From: a virus
Direction: 5' to 3' (one strand)
IMG/VR virus record: IMGVR_UViG_3300006922_000028
Location: 1 to 55,357 of that record
DNA length: 55,357 nt
Below, piece by piece: positions 14,012-23,195 of the stretch; position 1 is the first letter of the stretch, and every line of letters starts with the position of its first letter. Both the position numbers and the translations under genes were made by a program. The notes beneath the pieces were generated by a model. The model had not been told where the DNA came from and made no database searches. It saw only the letters and a list, made by a program, of their open reading frames with translations.

Positions 14012-14237
14012 AACGAATAAAATAAAAAAAGAAATCTGCTTAGAGATTGTAGAGGAGAATGGTGGGAGCCTGGTAGAGATTCAGGATATAGTAGAGAGCC
14101 AGTTTAAGTTTCTTTGCCAGACTATGGAGAAGGGAGACTTTTCTCAAGTACGTATGCCATACTTAGGCAAGTTTTATGTGAAACCTAGGCGTTTATACAA
14201 CCTCAATCATGCGCTTACTAAGAGAAGAAAAGTTTAA
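14004..14237 (+). CDS. HU/IHF-like small DNA-binding protein
   Basis: A 77-residue basic protein. IVESQFKFLCQTMEKGDF followed by QVRMPYLGKFYVKPRRLYN matches the HU/IHF pattern of a helical pair, then x-G-x-x-V-x-L-x-x-x-G-x-F-x-h and a basic arm. crAss-like phages carry several IHF-type genes. The likely role is DNA bending, perhaps at the packaging site because it lies just ahead of the terminase genes. It overlaps the next gene by 29 nt, which is more than usual here. Confidence 0.6.
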   Translation: MARTNKIKKEICLEIVEENGGSLVEIQDIVESQFKFLCQTMEKGDFSQVRMPYLGKFYVKPRRLYNLNHALTKRRKV

Positions 14238-14772
14238 GGTCGTTCCTGACCCCGAAGTGCAGCTGATACCAGAGTTCAAAGCTTTGTATAAACGTGACAG
14301 AAGTCAAAGTAAGCAAGGTTGTGTGCGGGAGTTGGCGTACATCTATTTTATGCACGACCACAAAAGCCCTTATGCTATTTATGCTTCTGACGAGCGGTTG
14401 ATCCGGGTAAGTAAAGATTTAGGTTTGGCGGAGGACTACGTCCCAGATCTCAAAGTGCAAGCAGCCATTGAGAAGTATCTCAAATTTGCACAGACTCCAA
14501 CAATTAAAACACTGACCTCGATCCGTGAAGGTTTGTTGACCAGTTCAAGGCTTATTGACACATTGCGTATACGTATAGAGAGAGAGCTAAAGCAAGATGA
14601 AGTTGAGGACTTAGACGGATTAGTGCGTAGTGTGCAACGAATGCTAGAAATCGGAGAAAAGCTGCCTAAGGTAATAGACAACATCTCGACCCTAGAAGAG
14701 AAAATAAAGAAAGAGCAAGCCAGTGATACTCGGATTAAGGGAGGAGGTAAAAAAGGAATGTTTGAAGACTGA
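14209..14772 (+). CDS. Probable terminase-associated (small subunit-like) protein
   Basis: A 187-residue, mostly helical protein ending in a basic, Gly-rich tail (GGGKKGMFED). The N-terminal part (RELAYIYFMHDHKSPYAIYA) resembles the conserved block I recall in the protein immediately upstream of terminase in crAss-like phages. The C-terminal half is a long coiled coil (IDTLRIRIERELKQDE through ISTLEEKIKKEQ), as expected for an oligomeric small terminase. Its stop overlaps the large terminase start (ATGA at 14769-14772). The small-terminase role is inferred from position and architecture. Confidence 0.55.
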   Translation: MRLLREEKFKVVPDPEVQLIPEFKALYKRDRSQSKQGCVRELAYIYFMHDHKSPYAIYASDERLIRVSKDLGLAEDYVPDLKVQAAIEKYLKFAQTPTIKTLTSIREGLLTSSRLIDTLRIRIERELKQDEVEDLDGLVRSVQRMLEIGEKLPKVIDNISTLEEKIKKEQASDTRIKGGGKKGMFED

Positions 14773-16775
14773 TGCTGGTCAATACTCAAGAGTTTTGTCG
14801 TGACGCTCAACACTTCCTGAAGCATGGGTACTATTGTAGCCAGCCAGAAGGAACCGCAGGTCATTATGAGTACTGGGCCGAACGACTTCGTCGTTGTACC
14901 CACGGCTATACTGTAGGAGACACAACCATTACCGGTCACCACTACTTCTACCTGAACTTCGTTCAGATTAAACTGACCGCTAAGGGAAATAAAAAGATTG
15001 TTGCTTTCCCAAACTTCTGGGATGGAGACTACGAATACTTTTGGCTGCAAAACATTGCCAGAGAAGGCATTACTGCAGATAAATACAAAAGCTTAAACCT
15101 TTCGACTGTTGTCGACCCTGAGTTTATGTCTGGAGGTCGGCATTTGATAGTAGGTAAAGCTAGACGTAAGGGATTTTCATACAAGAATGCTGCTTTAGTA
15201 GCTAACACGTTCAATAATGATCGAAACAGCTACACTTTACTTTGTGCGTTTGACAAAAAGTACTTGTACCCGAAGGGAATCATGGCTATGGTTACCGACA
15301 ATATGAACTTCTTAAACGAGCATACCGGCTGGGGCAAGCGACGACAAGTTGTCGATAAGCAGAATCACAGAAGGGCTAGCTTTTTAGAGTACGTCGGTGG
15401 GCAGCCTATTGAGAAGGGCTATAAATCCGAAGTCGAAGCCATTACATTTAAAGACAACCCTGATGCAGCTCGTGGTAAAGATGCAAGCATTGTGATATTC
15501 GAGGAGTGCGGAGCTTTCGACAACCTCAAAGCTTCATTTTTGGCAACTAAGCCGACAGTTGAGGATGGCGGAATTACAACAGGCCAAATGATTTTGTTTG
15601 GTACTGGTGGAGACATGTCTGGTGGAACTATAGACTTTGAGTCAATGTTTTATAACCCTCTAGCATACAATCTTTTACCTGTACAAAATACTTGGGACAA
15701 TGGCTCAGAGCATTCTAACTGCGGGTTCTTTTTTCCAGCCTACAAAAACATGGTGGGGTACATGGACAACCAGGGCAACAGTAATATCGAGAATGCAAAG
15801 CAAGCTGAAGAAGCACGACGTGAGCAGATTAAGAGAGACACAAAAGACGGAGGTGTTTTAGATAAGCATATTACAGAGTATCCCTTTACACCTAAGGAGG
15901 CGTTTATGCAGCACACCTCTAACATATTTCCTTCTGCTCAACTTTTAGAATGGCGCAATGAACTCATGCGCTCTGGGGCTTACAGGAATATTGGTGTTGC
16001 AGGCAAACTAATCACAGGCAAAAAAGGTCTAAAGTTTATGCCAGATGACATGCTGCGCCCTATAGAAAAGTTTCCTGCTCAAAAAGGAGATGATATCCGA
16101 GGATGCGTAGTGATTTACCAAGCACCATACTCGCAAGGATCTACACCTGACGATCTGTACATTATTGTCCACGACCCGTATGCACAAGATGGCTACGGCA
16201 CTTCTTTGGGAGCAGCTTATGTAATAAAAAGAGTCAATTCTATCTCAAGTCCTGACGATATGATTGTAGCATCTTATGTAGGACGACCAGATTCTCAGGA
16301 TGAATACAATAATTCACTATTTTTGCTTTCAGAGTATTATAACGCCCGTATAGGATTTGAGAATGACCGGGGAGAAGTAATACCATACGCTAAGCGTACA
16401 AAGCAACTACATATGCTTATGCCAGAAGCTGAGATTTTTGACAAATCTGAAAATGTTAAAATCAAAAAGCTTGGAAGAAAGTACGGCATGAGCATGGGTA
16501 GCAAAGAGCGTAAAAGCCAAGCAGAGCTGTACTTACGAGACTGGTTGAAGACTAAGAGGGGCAAGACAGAAACAGGAGAAGCTAAGTTAAACTTGCACTA
16601 TATATACGATATTGCATTAATAGACGAACTAATTAAATACAACTCTAGAGGTAACTTTGACAGGGTATCTGCAATGCTTGTAGGTATGTTCCACTTGAAA
16701 GACTTATCTAATTTAGAAGTCGAAAAAGCAGAGCAGAATGACGCCAACAGCTTTTTTAATCGTGACTTCTTCTAA
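14772..16775 (+). CDS. terL: Terminase large subunit
   Basis: A 667-residue packaging ATPase/nuclease. The ATPase part shows the Walker A variant GKARRKGFSYKNA and Walker B ASIVIFEECGAF. Before it is ITGHHYFYLNFVQIK, typical of large crAss-like terminases. The nuclease domain begins near IIVHDPYAQDGYGTSLGAAY, with the first metal-binding Asp, and later acidic positions follow in IGFENDRGE. It drives DNA into the prohead. It is followed 11 nt later by the portal gene, and the size fits crAss-like TerL. Confidence 0.93.
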   Translation: MLVNTQEFCRDAQHFLKHGYYCSQPEGTAGHYEYWAERLRRCTHGYTVGDTTITGHHYFYLNFVQIKLTAKGNKKIVAFPNFWDGDYEYFWLQNIAREGITADKYKSLNLSTVVDPEFMSGGRHLIVGKARRKGFSYKNAALVANTFNNDRNSYTLLCAFDKKYLYPKGIMAMVTDNMNFLNEHTGWGKRRQVVDKQNHRRASFLEYVGGQPIEKGYKSEVEAITFKDNPDAARGKDASIVIFEECGAFDNLKASFLATKPTVEDGGITTGQMILFGTGGDMSGGTIDFESMFYNPLAYNLLPVQNTWDNGSEHSNCGFFFPAYKNMVGYMDNQGNSNIENAKQAEEARREQIKRDTKDGGVLDKHITEYPFTPKEAFMQHTSNIFPSAQLLEWRNELMRSGAYRNIGVAGKLITGKKGLKFMPDDMLRPIEKFPAQKGDDIRGCVVIYQAPYSQGSTPDDLYIIVHDPYAQDGYGTSLGAAYVIKRVNSISSPDDMIVASYVGRPDSQDEYNNSLFLLSEYYNARIGFENDRGEVIPYAKRTKQLHMLMPEAEIFDKSENVKIKKLGRKYGMSMGSKERKSQAELYLRDWLKTKRGKTETGEAKLNLHYIYDIALIDELIKYNSRGNFDRVSAMLVGMFHLKDLSNLEVEKAEQNDANSFFNRDFF

Positions 16776-16786
16776 TAATACCGAAA

Positions 16787-18976
16787 ATGCATATACCTAA
16801 ACAAAAAGTCCCCCGATCACGTAAAACCAAAGATTGGGCTAAAGACACTATAAGGGCTTTTATTAATAGGTCTGCATTTAGTAGTAGCACCAAACATACT
16901 ACTCAAAAGTATTACGAGGCTTACAACGGTAATATTCAGGAGTCTGATTACAACTATGTTACAAACCCCTACAATAGCGAGGCTTGGGCTAAGAAGAACT
17001 TCCCTGCGCGATTACGCAATTATAATATCCTAAAGCCTGTCGTAGACTTACTGCTAGGAGAAAAAGCAAAGCGTCCCCAAGCATACCAAGTAGTTGTTCG
17101 CAATGCAGACATACAATCACGATTTGACCAGTATCGGCAGAAGCAGTACCAAGAATATCTGGAACAGATTTTTGTTTCAGAGATGAGCAAAGCTAAAGGA
17201 GAAGAACCTGACGCTCCAGAAGAAGACCCTAAGAACTATCAGGAACAAGTTCTTTCTAACTACAGAGACTCTAGAGCCATTGTAGGTCAGGAAGCACTGA
17301 ACTATCTTTTTGACTGGCTCGGTCTAGAAGACAACATTCAAAAATTGTTTTTCGACTGGTTAGTTGCCGGTGAATGCTACACCTATAAGGATGTATGCAT
17401 GAATGATGTGGACTATCAAGTCGTAAGCCCCTTGGATATCGACTATGAGAAGTCTCCTGATACGGACTACATTGAAGACGCTGATTGGGTTGTGCGTCGC
17501 AAGATTATGAGTGTAAATGAGGTAGTTGATCGTTTTTACGATGTGCTGTCTCCTAAAGACATCGACAATTTAGAAGCTCCTCATGGAAAATATAGAGATG
17601 GCTACGGAGGACACCAAAGCATGTTCGTCAACAAGCCGGAAGATGACGAAAGTGATCGGATGGTGGAAGTGCTTCATGTTTGTTGGAAGAGTTTTGCTAG
17701 AGTTGGCATTCTATCCTATACAGATGAGATGGGATCTCCTCAAGAGATGGTGGTCGACGAAACGTACAAAAAAGACGAGGGCCAAGAAATAAAATATTTC
17801 TGGGTAAATGAGGTTTGGGAAGGATATCAAATTGACAATAACATTTATGTCAGTATGAATCCCCATGTTGTGCAACGCAACGAAATGAACAACTTGTCTG
17901 TGTGTAAGATGCCCTACAATGGCAGAGTATACAGTAACAGGCACTCTGACAGCATATCTATCATTTCTATGGGCTTGGCCTACCAGGTCTTGTACAATGT
18001 CTTCCACTACCGCTTAGAATTGTCCATTGCTAAAAACAAGGACAAGATTATGCTTATGGAAATGAATACTATCCCAAAACGACACGGCTGGGATGAGGAA
18101 AAATTCATGTACTACGCTGATGCCATGGGATTTGCTTTTGTTGATTCTACTGCAGAGGGCAAAAACAGAGAGAGGGTTACATTTAACCAGTACCAAGTAT
18201 TGGATATGTCTTTGGGGCAATATATCGCTGCCCAGTTCCAGCTTCTTCAAGCCATTAAGACAGAGTGGGAAGAAATGGTCGGTGTTTCTAGGCAGCGTAA
18301 GGGTCAGGTCAATTCTTCAGACGGCGTTGGCACTACCGAACGCGCTATTTTCCAATCTTCAGTTATTTCTGAAGAAATATTTAGAAGGTTTGAGGCTTTT
18401 ATGGAGCGTGAGTATGCTGGGTTGCTAGACACAAGCAAGATTGCCTGGAGAGACGGAAAAAAGATGACGTATGTCGCGAGCGATTTAAGAACTGCCTTGC
18501 TCAATATCGATCCCGAAGAGTATCAAGAGTCTGAGTACGGAGTCTTTGTCAAAAGCAGTAGTCGTGAAATGGATAAGCTGCAACAGCTTAAAGGATTGGC
18601 TATGGCGTTTGCTCAAAATGGTCAGCAACCAGCAACAGTTGCTGAAATTATTGATAGTAACAACTTCAGTAAAGTCAAAAAGCTCTTACAAGAGGTAGAC
18701 GAAAAGCAAAAAGAGCTTCAGAAGATGCAACAAGAGATGCAACAACAGCAACAACAGCAAGTAGCTGAGGCTCAACAACAGATTCAGAATCAGCAGCAGG
18801 CATTTGAGGCAGACCAAAACGAGAAAGACCGCGTGGTCAAACTAGAGGTGGAACGAATGAAAGTCGCTACTAAAGTGAGCAGCGATGCGGATGGGAATGG
18901 TCGGCGAGACGACATTGATCGTCAAAGATTAGAAATAGAACGTAAGAAAGTAGACGCTGCGCGTTCAAAAAGTTGA
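16787..18976 (+). CDS. Portal protein
   Basis: A 729-residue portal of the crAss-like type. An early block (QKYYEAYNGNIQESDYNYVT, then NYNILKPVVDLLLGEKAKRP) is highly characteristic: N-Y-x-I-x-K-P-x-V-D-L-L-x-G-E. A long clip/stem/wing core follows, then a tunnel-region helix (RAIFQSSVISEEIFRRFEAF). The C-terminal about 110 residues are a Gln-rich coiled coil (QEMQQQQQQQVAEAQQQIQN), perhaps the barrel or scaffold contact. It forms the dodecameric vertex ring for DNA entry. It lies between the terminase and scaffold genes. Confidence 0.92.
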   Translation: MHIPKQKVPRSRKTKDWAKDTIRAFINRSAFSSSTKHTTQKYYEAYNGNIQESDYNYVTNPYNSEAWAKKNFPARLRNYNILKPVVDLLLGEKAKRPQAYQVVVRNADIQSRFDQYRQKQYQEYLEQIFVSEMSKAKGEEPDAPEEDPKNYQEQVLSNYRDSRAIVGQEALNYLFDWLGLEDNIQKLFFDWLVAGECYTYKDVCMNDVDYQVVSPLDIDYEKSPDTDYIEDADWVVRRKIMSVNEVVDRFYDVLSPKDIDNLEAPHGKYRDGYGGHQSMFVNKPEDDESDRMVEVLHVCWKSFARVGILSYTDEMGSPQEMVVDETYKKDEGQEIKYFWVNEVWEGYQIDNNIYVSMNPHVVQRNEMNNLSVCKMPYNGRVYSNRHSDSISIISMGLAYQVLYNVFHYRLELSIAKNKDKIMLMEMNTIPKRHGWDEEKFMYYADAMGFAFVDSTAEGKNRERVTFNQYQVLDMSLGQYIAAQFQLLQAIKTEWEEMVGVSRQRKGQVNSSDGVGTTERAIFQSSVISEEIFRRFEAFMEREYAGLLDTSKIAWRDGKKMTYVASDLRTALLNIDPEEYQESEYGVFVKSSSREMDKLQQLKGLAMAFAQNGQQPATVAEIIDSNNFSKVKKLLQEVDEKQKELQKMQQEMQQQQQQQVAEAQQQIQNQQQAFEADQNEKDRVVKLEVERMKVATKVSSDADGNGRRDDIDRQRLEIERKKVDAARSKS

Positions 18977-19014
18977 TATAATAAACAGGTTTTTATAGGT
19001 ATTCAGAGTTGTCC

Positions 19015-19041
19015 TAATTATTGGTATAAATAATACTTTTG
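19015..19041 (+). promoter_or_regulatory. Candidate Bacteroidetes-type promoter before scaffold gene
   Basis: TACTTTTG at 19034-19041 matches the Bacteroidetes -7 element TAnnTTTG exactly, and TTG triplets lie upstream at -33-like distances (the nearest fit is about 20-22 bp away). The ATG of the scaffold gene begins only 6 nt later, at 19047, so a transcript from here would be leaderless or nearly so. This is one of few gaps in the late block large enough (70 bp) to hold a promoter. Confidence 0.4.
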
Positions 19042-19046
19042 TATAG

Positions 19047-20159
19047 ATGTCAGAAGAAATAAAGCTTGATTTAAGCCAAGTGTCATTCAATAACCTTATT
19101 GATGACAAAGCGCCTGCTCCGGTGTTAGAACAGGAGGTTTCAGCCGAATCATCGGTACCTGAAGAAGCAGAGAATTCCTTACCAGAAGCTGAGGTATCAG
19201 AAGAAAGTGTTGCGGAACAACCTGAAGAAGTTTCAGAACCTGAAAAAGTCGATAACACAGAAAACACACCTGAAGCTCCTATCGAATCTGAGCGAGAAGA
19301 TGAGGATGCTTCAGATAGCCTTACGGTAATCGATGTTCTGAAAGAGAAAATGGGTTACGATGTAGTAGGCGATTTTACCGAAGACTACGATGGAGTAGCA
19401 CAGTTTACTCAAACTGTAGCGGGAGAGATGGCAAAAGAGCAACTAGACTCTGTATTTTCTCAGTTTCCAGATGTTCAAGAGTATTTGCAGTTTCGCTACA
19501 ACGGCGGCGACCCCAAAAAATACTTCCAAGCTTCTTCACCAACAGTGGATTACAACTCCCTAGAAATTGAAGCAGACGACGTAAGCACCCAACGTGCAGT
19601 AGTTCAAGAACATCTGCGTATGATGAATTACAGCGAGGAAGAAATTTCAGAAACTGTTCAAGATTACATTGATGCAGGTATTTTAGAAAAACATGCTAAT
19701 CGCGGTTTGTCTAAATTGAAGGTCATTCAAGAGCGCCAAGCCAAAAATGTGGTTGAGTCTCAAAGGAAAGAAGCTGAGCAATATCAGCAACAAGTGCAGC
19801 AGCAATGGGTCAATATTCAAGATACTATTAAGCAAGGCGAGCTACGAGGATTCACAGTTCCTGAATCTGACAAGTCTAAGTTTTATTCTTGGATGAGTGA
19901 TGCCAAAGACAATCAAGGACGCACACAGCGCATGCTTGATCAAGAAGGAATGGATTTAGAAACTCAACTGGCTATGGAGTATTTACTCTATAAAAAGTTT
20001 GACTTGAACAAGTTAGTTCAAGGCGTTAAAGCAACTCAAAAGGCTCAGAATCTCAAGAAGCGTTTGCAGAACAACCAGCCTGCTTCCAAACGGATGAAAG
20101 GTGGTACACAAAACTCTAGTAAAGGCAATAAGCTGCCCAGTTTATCTGAACTACTCTAA
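19047..20159 (+). CDS. Scaffold-like capsid assembly protein
   Basis: A 370-residue, very acidic protein. The first about 95 residues are low-complexity Glu/Ser/Pro/Val (EEAENSLPEAEVSEESVAEQ and similar), the middle is helical (MAKEQLDSVFSQFPDVQEYL), and the end is basic (KKRLQNNQPASKRMKG). An acidic disordered part with a basic C-terminal helix fits a phage scaffolding protein, whose basic end docks on the coat protein. It is located between the portal and the major capsid gene, as expected. No protease domain is visible. Confidence 0.7.
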   Translation: MSEEIKLDLSQVSFNNLIDDKAPAPVLEQEVSAESSVPEEAENSLPEAEVSEESVAEQPEEVSEPEKVDNTENTPEAPIESEREDEDASDSLTVIDVLKEKMGYDVVGDFTEDYDGVAQFTQTVAGEMAKEQLDSVFSQFPDVQEYLQFRYNGGDPKKYFQASSPTVDYNSLEIEADDVSTQRAVVQEHLRMMNYSEEEISETVQDYIDAGILEKHANRGLSKLKVIQERQAKNVVESQRKEAEQYQQQVQQQWVNIQDTIKQGELRGFTVPESDKSKFYSWMSDAKDNQGRTQRMLDQEGMDLETQLAMEYLLYKKFDLNKLVQGVKATQKAQNLKKRLQNNQPASKRMKGGTQNSSKGNKLPSLSELL

Positions 20160-20179
20160 CCTTTATATAATTACTACAC

Positions 20180-21610
20180 ATGTCCGCAGACAACTTGAAA
20201 AAACTTCGTCTATACGAAGACACCTTTAACAGCTCCTCGATGACTGACGAGAACAGCTTAGCTGCTGCTCTCCTCACTCAGCCTGATGTGCTGTCTCCTG
20301 TTATCACTCATCTCTCTGGTCAAGAAGACAAGCGTTTCCCGCTTAGCTTTTTAACTGAAGGCATGGGCGCTACTAAATACATCAACGACGTTGAGTACGA
20401 TTACCCAGTTATGGGTCGTATGAACAAGGCTGTTGAGTGTACTGGACAATCTGGTCAAGGTGCAAACCACACCCGGATCAAGTTAACGTTCCCTGAGCGT
20501 TGGTTCGTGCGTCAATACATCTTGGAGGCTCCTGATGGAACTCAAGTGCGTGTGATGGATGACCCTACTCCCGTAGCCGACGGCTATGAGTATAGCGTTC
20601 AGCTTGTTGCTTCCGATGGTGCAGCAACTGCTGCTTCTGACACTTTCGTAAACAAGATGTTTGTTCAATTGTATGCTCCAGCTGCAATGAGCGGATCTCG
20701 CGGAAACGAAAGCCATTGGGTTGCTCCTTCCAAGATGCGTAACCAAATCAGCTTGATCCGTAAGTCTTATGCGTATGAAGGCAACATGCCTGATCGCGTT
20801 GTGAACTTCGAGTTCAATGTTGGTGGACGCTCAACCAACTTGTGGTACGACTTTGAGGAGTATCAGCATATGTTGCGTTGGAAGGAAGAGTCTGAGTATG
20901 CACTGTGGTACAGCCAGTACAACCGTGATGCTAACGGACTTATTCACTTGAAGGATGACAACGGCAAGCCAATTACCATTGGTTCTGGTGTGCTTGAGCA
21001 GATTCCTAACGTGGATACATACTCTCAGTTGACTGCTTCTAAGTTGAAGTCTGTTGTTCGTGATGCTCTGTATGGAGCTACCGATGCTCAGCAGATGAAC
21101 ATCGTTCTGTTCACTGGTATCGGTGGAATGGAAGAGTTCGACAATGCTATGAAGTCTGAGATTAGCTCAGGACAATACATTAAGAACACTGACCCAGGTA
21201 GCTTTATCAGCGGAAGCGGAAGCAACTTGCAGCTTGGTGGCTTCTTTACTTCTTATCAGCACATTGATGGTCATACCATCACTGTTCGCCACTTGCCCTT
21301 GTTTGACCATGGTGCTCGTGCGTTGAATGCTGATCGTCACCCGGTCACTGGTCTCCCTATGGAGAGCTATCGGATGATCTTCCTCGATATGAGCACATAC
21401 GATGGAGAGAAGAATGTTCAGTACATTTCTCGTAAGGGACGTGAGCTGATTCGTTGGGCAGTTGCAGGTGCTAGTGTTCCTCCAGGATTTGGTGGTAACG
21501 CTCTCCGCGCTACTGATGTTGACGGATCTTCTGTCCACTTCATGAAGGAGTGTGGTGTTGCGATTCGTCGCGCTACCAATTGCTTGCACTTAGAGTGCAC
21601 TAAGTCTTAA
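20180..21610 (+). CDS. Major capsid protein
   Basis: A 476-residue capsid protein of the crAss-like HK97-fold type. Recognised segments are SFLTEGMGATKYINDVEYDY near the start, the long E-loop/spine region FPERWFVRQYILEAPDGTQV, and near the end DMSTYDGEKNVQYISRKGRE and DVDGSSVHFMKECGVAIRRA. No delta-domain or protease site is apparent. It follows the scaffold gene by 20 bp and is closed by a strong terminator. Its codon use differs from its neighbours, with more C-ending codons such as AAC and TTC, consistent with high expression. Confidence 0.9.
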   Translation: MSADNLKKLRLYEDTFNSSSMTDENSLAAALLTQPDVLSPVITHLSGQEDKRFPLSFLTEGMGATKYINDVEYDYPVMGRMNKAVECTGQSGQGANHTRIKLTFPERWFVRQYILEAPDGTQVRVMDDPTPVADGYEYSVQLVASDGAATAASDTFVNKMFVQLYAPAAMSGSRGNESHWVAPSKMRNQISLIRKSYAYEGNMPDRVVNFEFNVGGRSTNLWYDFEEYQHMLRWKEESEYALWYSQYNRDANGLIHLKDDNGKPITIGSGVLEQIPNVDTYSQLTASKLKSVVRDALYGATDAQQMNIVLFTGIGGMEEFDNAMKSEISSGQYIKNTDPGSFISGSGSNLQLGGFFTSYQHIDGHTITVRHLPLFDHGARALNADRHPVTGLPMESYRMIFLDMSTYDGEKNVQYISRKGRELIRWAVAGASVPPGFGGNALRATDVDGSSVHFMKECGVAIRRATNCLHLECTKS

Positions 21611-21630
21611 TTAGACTTACAAAACCGAGA

Positions 21631-21664
21631 AAGGGGGGAGGGAAATGTACCCTCTCCCCTTTTT
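21631..21664 (+). terminator. Strong intrinsic terminator after the capsid gene
   Basis: AAGGGGGGAGGG (21631-21642) pairs with CCCTCTCCCCTT (21650-21661) around a 7-nt loop, with one mismatched position, and is followed by a T-run (TTTTT to 21664). It begins 20 nt after the capsid stop. Downstream genes therefore need read-through or a promoter in 21665-21695. Confidence 0.85.
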
Positions 21665-21695
21665 CATTCCTAGAAACCCATTAGTTACAATAGAT

Positions 21696-22502
21696 ATGTC
21701 ACATATAGTTACACTTAACCGTCGCCCGAACCCTACAAACCTTCCGGATGACATTTACACCGAAGCCAAACGTCGTATTGGATCTGTTTACACCGGAAGC
21801 GGTGATATCATTAGAGGTCTGACTTTTGCGGAACAGCGAAAGTTGCTGCCAGAAGTTTTAGGCGTAAGCGCAGAAGACCCAAACTTTGGTAGAGCCTGTA
21901 AAGACTACTACCTGAATCTCACAGTGGAAATTCCTATGGGAGGTGTCGATTTAGAAATTGGAGTAGACGAAGAGGGCTACCCTTTGAACCGTGCTGATTT
22001 TATTCGCTACAAATTTGCTTTAGCCCACCCATATGTGGTGCAGGATGAAGAAGACTTGTCTGCTAGTAAGAAGCATCAGTATTACTTGTCTGATAACCGC
22101 AGAGAGCTGAAGCAGGCTAAGATGGGCTTAGACTTACGTAAGAGTGCTTACAAGGAGTATATCAAGCTTTCTGACAACTCTGACCGTATGGACAAGGTTC
22201 TTATTATCTATGGATACAAACCAAAAGACTTAAAAGCTGAGGAGAAGGAGCTGCAGTTAGAAGAACTTCTTGAGGACAACCCTCAGTACTTCCTAGATAT
22301 CGTTACAGATAAAAACTTAGACTTGACGTCTTTGATTAACGAATGCCTGACTACAGAAGTATTGAGAAAAGTAGGGAATACAATACTCGACGGAGATGTA
22401 TCTTTAGGAGACTCTATGGAGGCAGCAATTTTGTTTTTGAAGGATAAGAAGAACTCCAATGTTTTAACTTCTATAAAAGCCAAACTAAAGGCTTACGCAT
22501 AA
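21696..22502 (+). CDS. Unknown structural-block protein
   Basis: A 268-residue soluble protein beginning MSHIVTLNRRPNPTNLPDDI. The upstream part of the open frame overlaps the terminator, so ATG 21696 is chosen. It has a mixed alpha/beta start, a charged helical middle (KHQYYLSDNRRELKQAKMGL), and a helical C-terminus with acidic clusters (EEKELQLEELLEDNPQYFLD). I do not recognise a named family. Its position right after the capsid gene and before the connector protein suggests head assembly or completion. Its stop is followed immediately by the next ATG. Confidence 0.6.
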   Translation: MSHIVTLNRRPNPTNLPDDIYTEAKRRIGSVYTGSGDIIRGLTFAEQRKLLPEVLGVSAEDPNFGRACKDYYLNLTVEIPMGGVDLEIGVDEEGYPLNRADFIRYKFALAHPYVVQDEEDLSASKKHQYYLSDNRRELKQAKMGLDLRKSAYKEYIKLSDNSDRMDKVLIIYGYKPKDLKAEEKELQLEELLEDNPQYFLDIVTDKNLDLTSLINECLTTEVLRKVGNTILDGDVSLGDSMEAAILFLKDKKNSNVLTSIKAKLKAYA

Positions 22503-23195
22503 ATGACTGTACAAGAGATGCACTATGCCGTAGACCAGGGATTGCAAAAGGTAGCATCCTCAGTTTACGATTACTTCCTTCCTGAAGAGGTTGACTTTTG
22601 GTTAAACCGCGCTCAGGATCGATATATAAAGCATCGCTTGGCACCTGTATTTGATAGCAAAAAGCTCGGATTCAGCAAGTTGCAAAAACGTGTTGATGAC
22701 CTGCGCTTAGTTATTACGGTAGACTACACGGATGGCGTTGTTCCAAACTCTGCTTTGGAGTTTGTGAACTTCGACCTTCCGGTAGACTACATGTTTTTAA
22801 TCAATGCTAGAATAGAGTTTCATACTAATAATTGTAAGACTGCAGTTAGCACGTCAGATAGTTTAGTTAAGCGGGAACTTCGTATAGTAGAGCAAGATCA
22901 AATGTATTCTCATATAGAGAATCCTTTCGCCAAACCCAGCAAAGTAGCACCTTCTGGATTCATCCATGATGACGAAATAAGAGTCTTCCAGGATGGCGAA
23001 AAGTATATATTAAAAACGGTATTCGTCGACTATATTCGCAATCCGGTACAGATTAACCTATCTTCGTCCCTAGATTGCGAGCTTGCAACCCACACTCACC
23101 AAGAGATTGTGGACCTAGCAGTAAAGAATATTATAGAGGCTATTGAGTCTCCTAGATACCAAACAAATTCGATTGAACAATCAAAATCTGAATAA
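22503..23195 (+). CDS. Head-tail connector/ring protein of crAss-like phages
   Basis: A 230-residue protein with the family pattern I recall in crAss-like genomes: an N-terminal SVYDYFLPEEVDFWLNRAQD, then KHRLAPVF, and a C-terminal HTHQEIVDLAVKNIIEAIES followed by PRYQT. A beta-rich middle (ILKTVFVDYIRNPVQINLS) resembles the barrel of ring or adaptor proteins that extend the portal. It starts immediately after the previous stop and ends with a TAATG overlap with the next gene. The head-tail adaptor role is inferred from family and position. Confidence 0.7.
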   Translation: MTVQEMHYAVDQGLQKVASSVYDYFLPEEVDFWLNRAQDRYIKHRLAPVFDSKKLGFSKLQKRVDDLRLVITVDYTDGVVPNSALEFVNFDLPVDYMFLINARIEFHTNNCKTAVSTSDSLVKRELRIVEQDQMYSHIENPFAKPSKVAPSGFIHDDEIRVFQDGEKYILKTVFVDYIRNPVQINLSSSLDCELATHTHQEIVDLAVKNIIEAIESPRYQTNSIEQSKSE

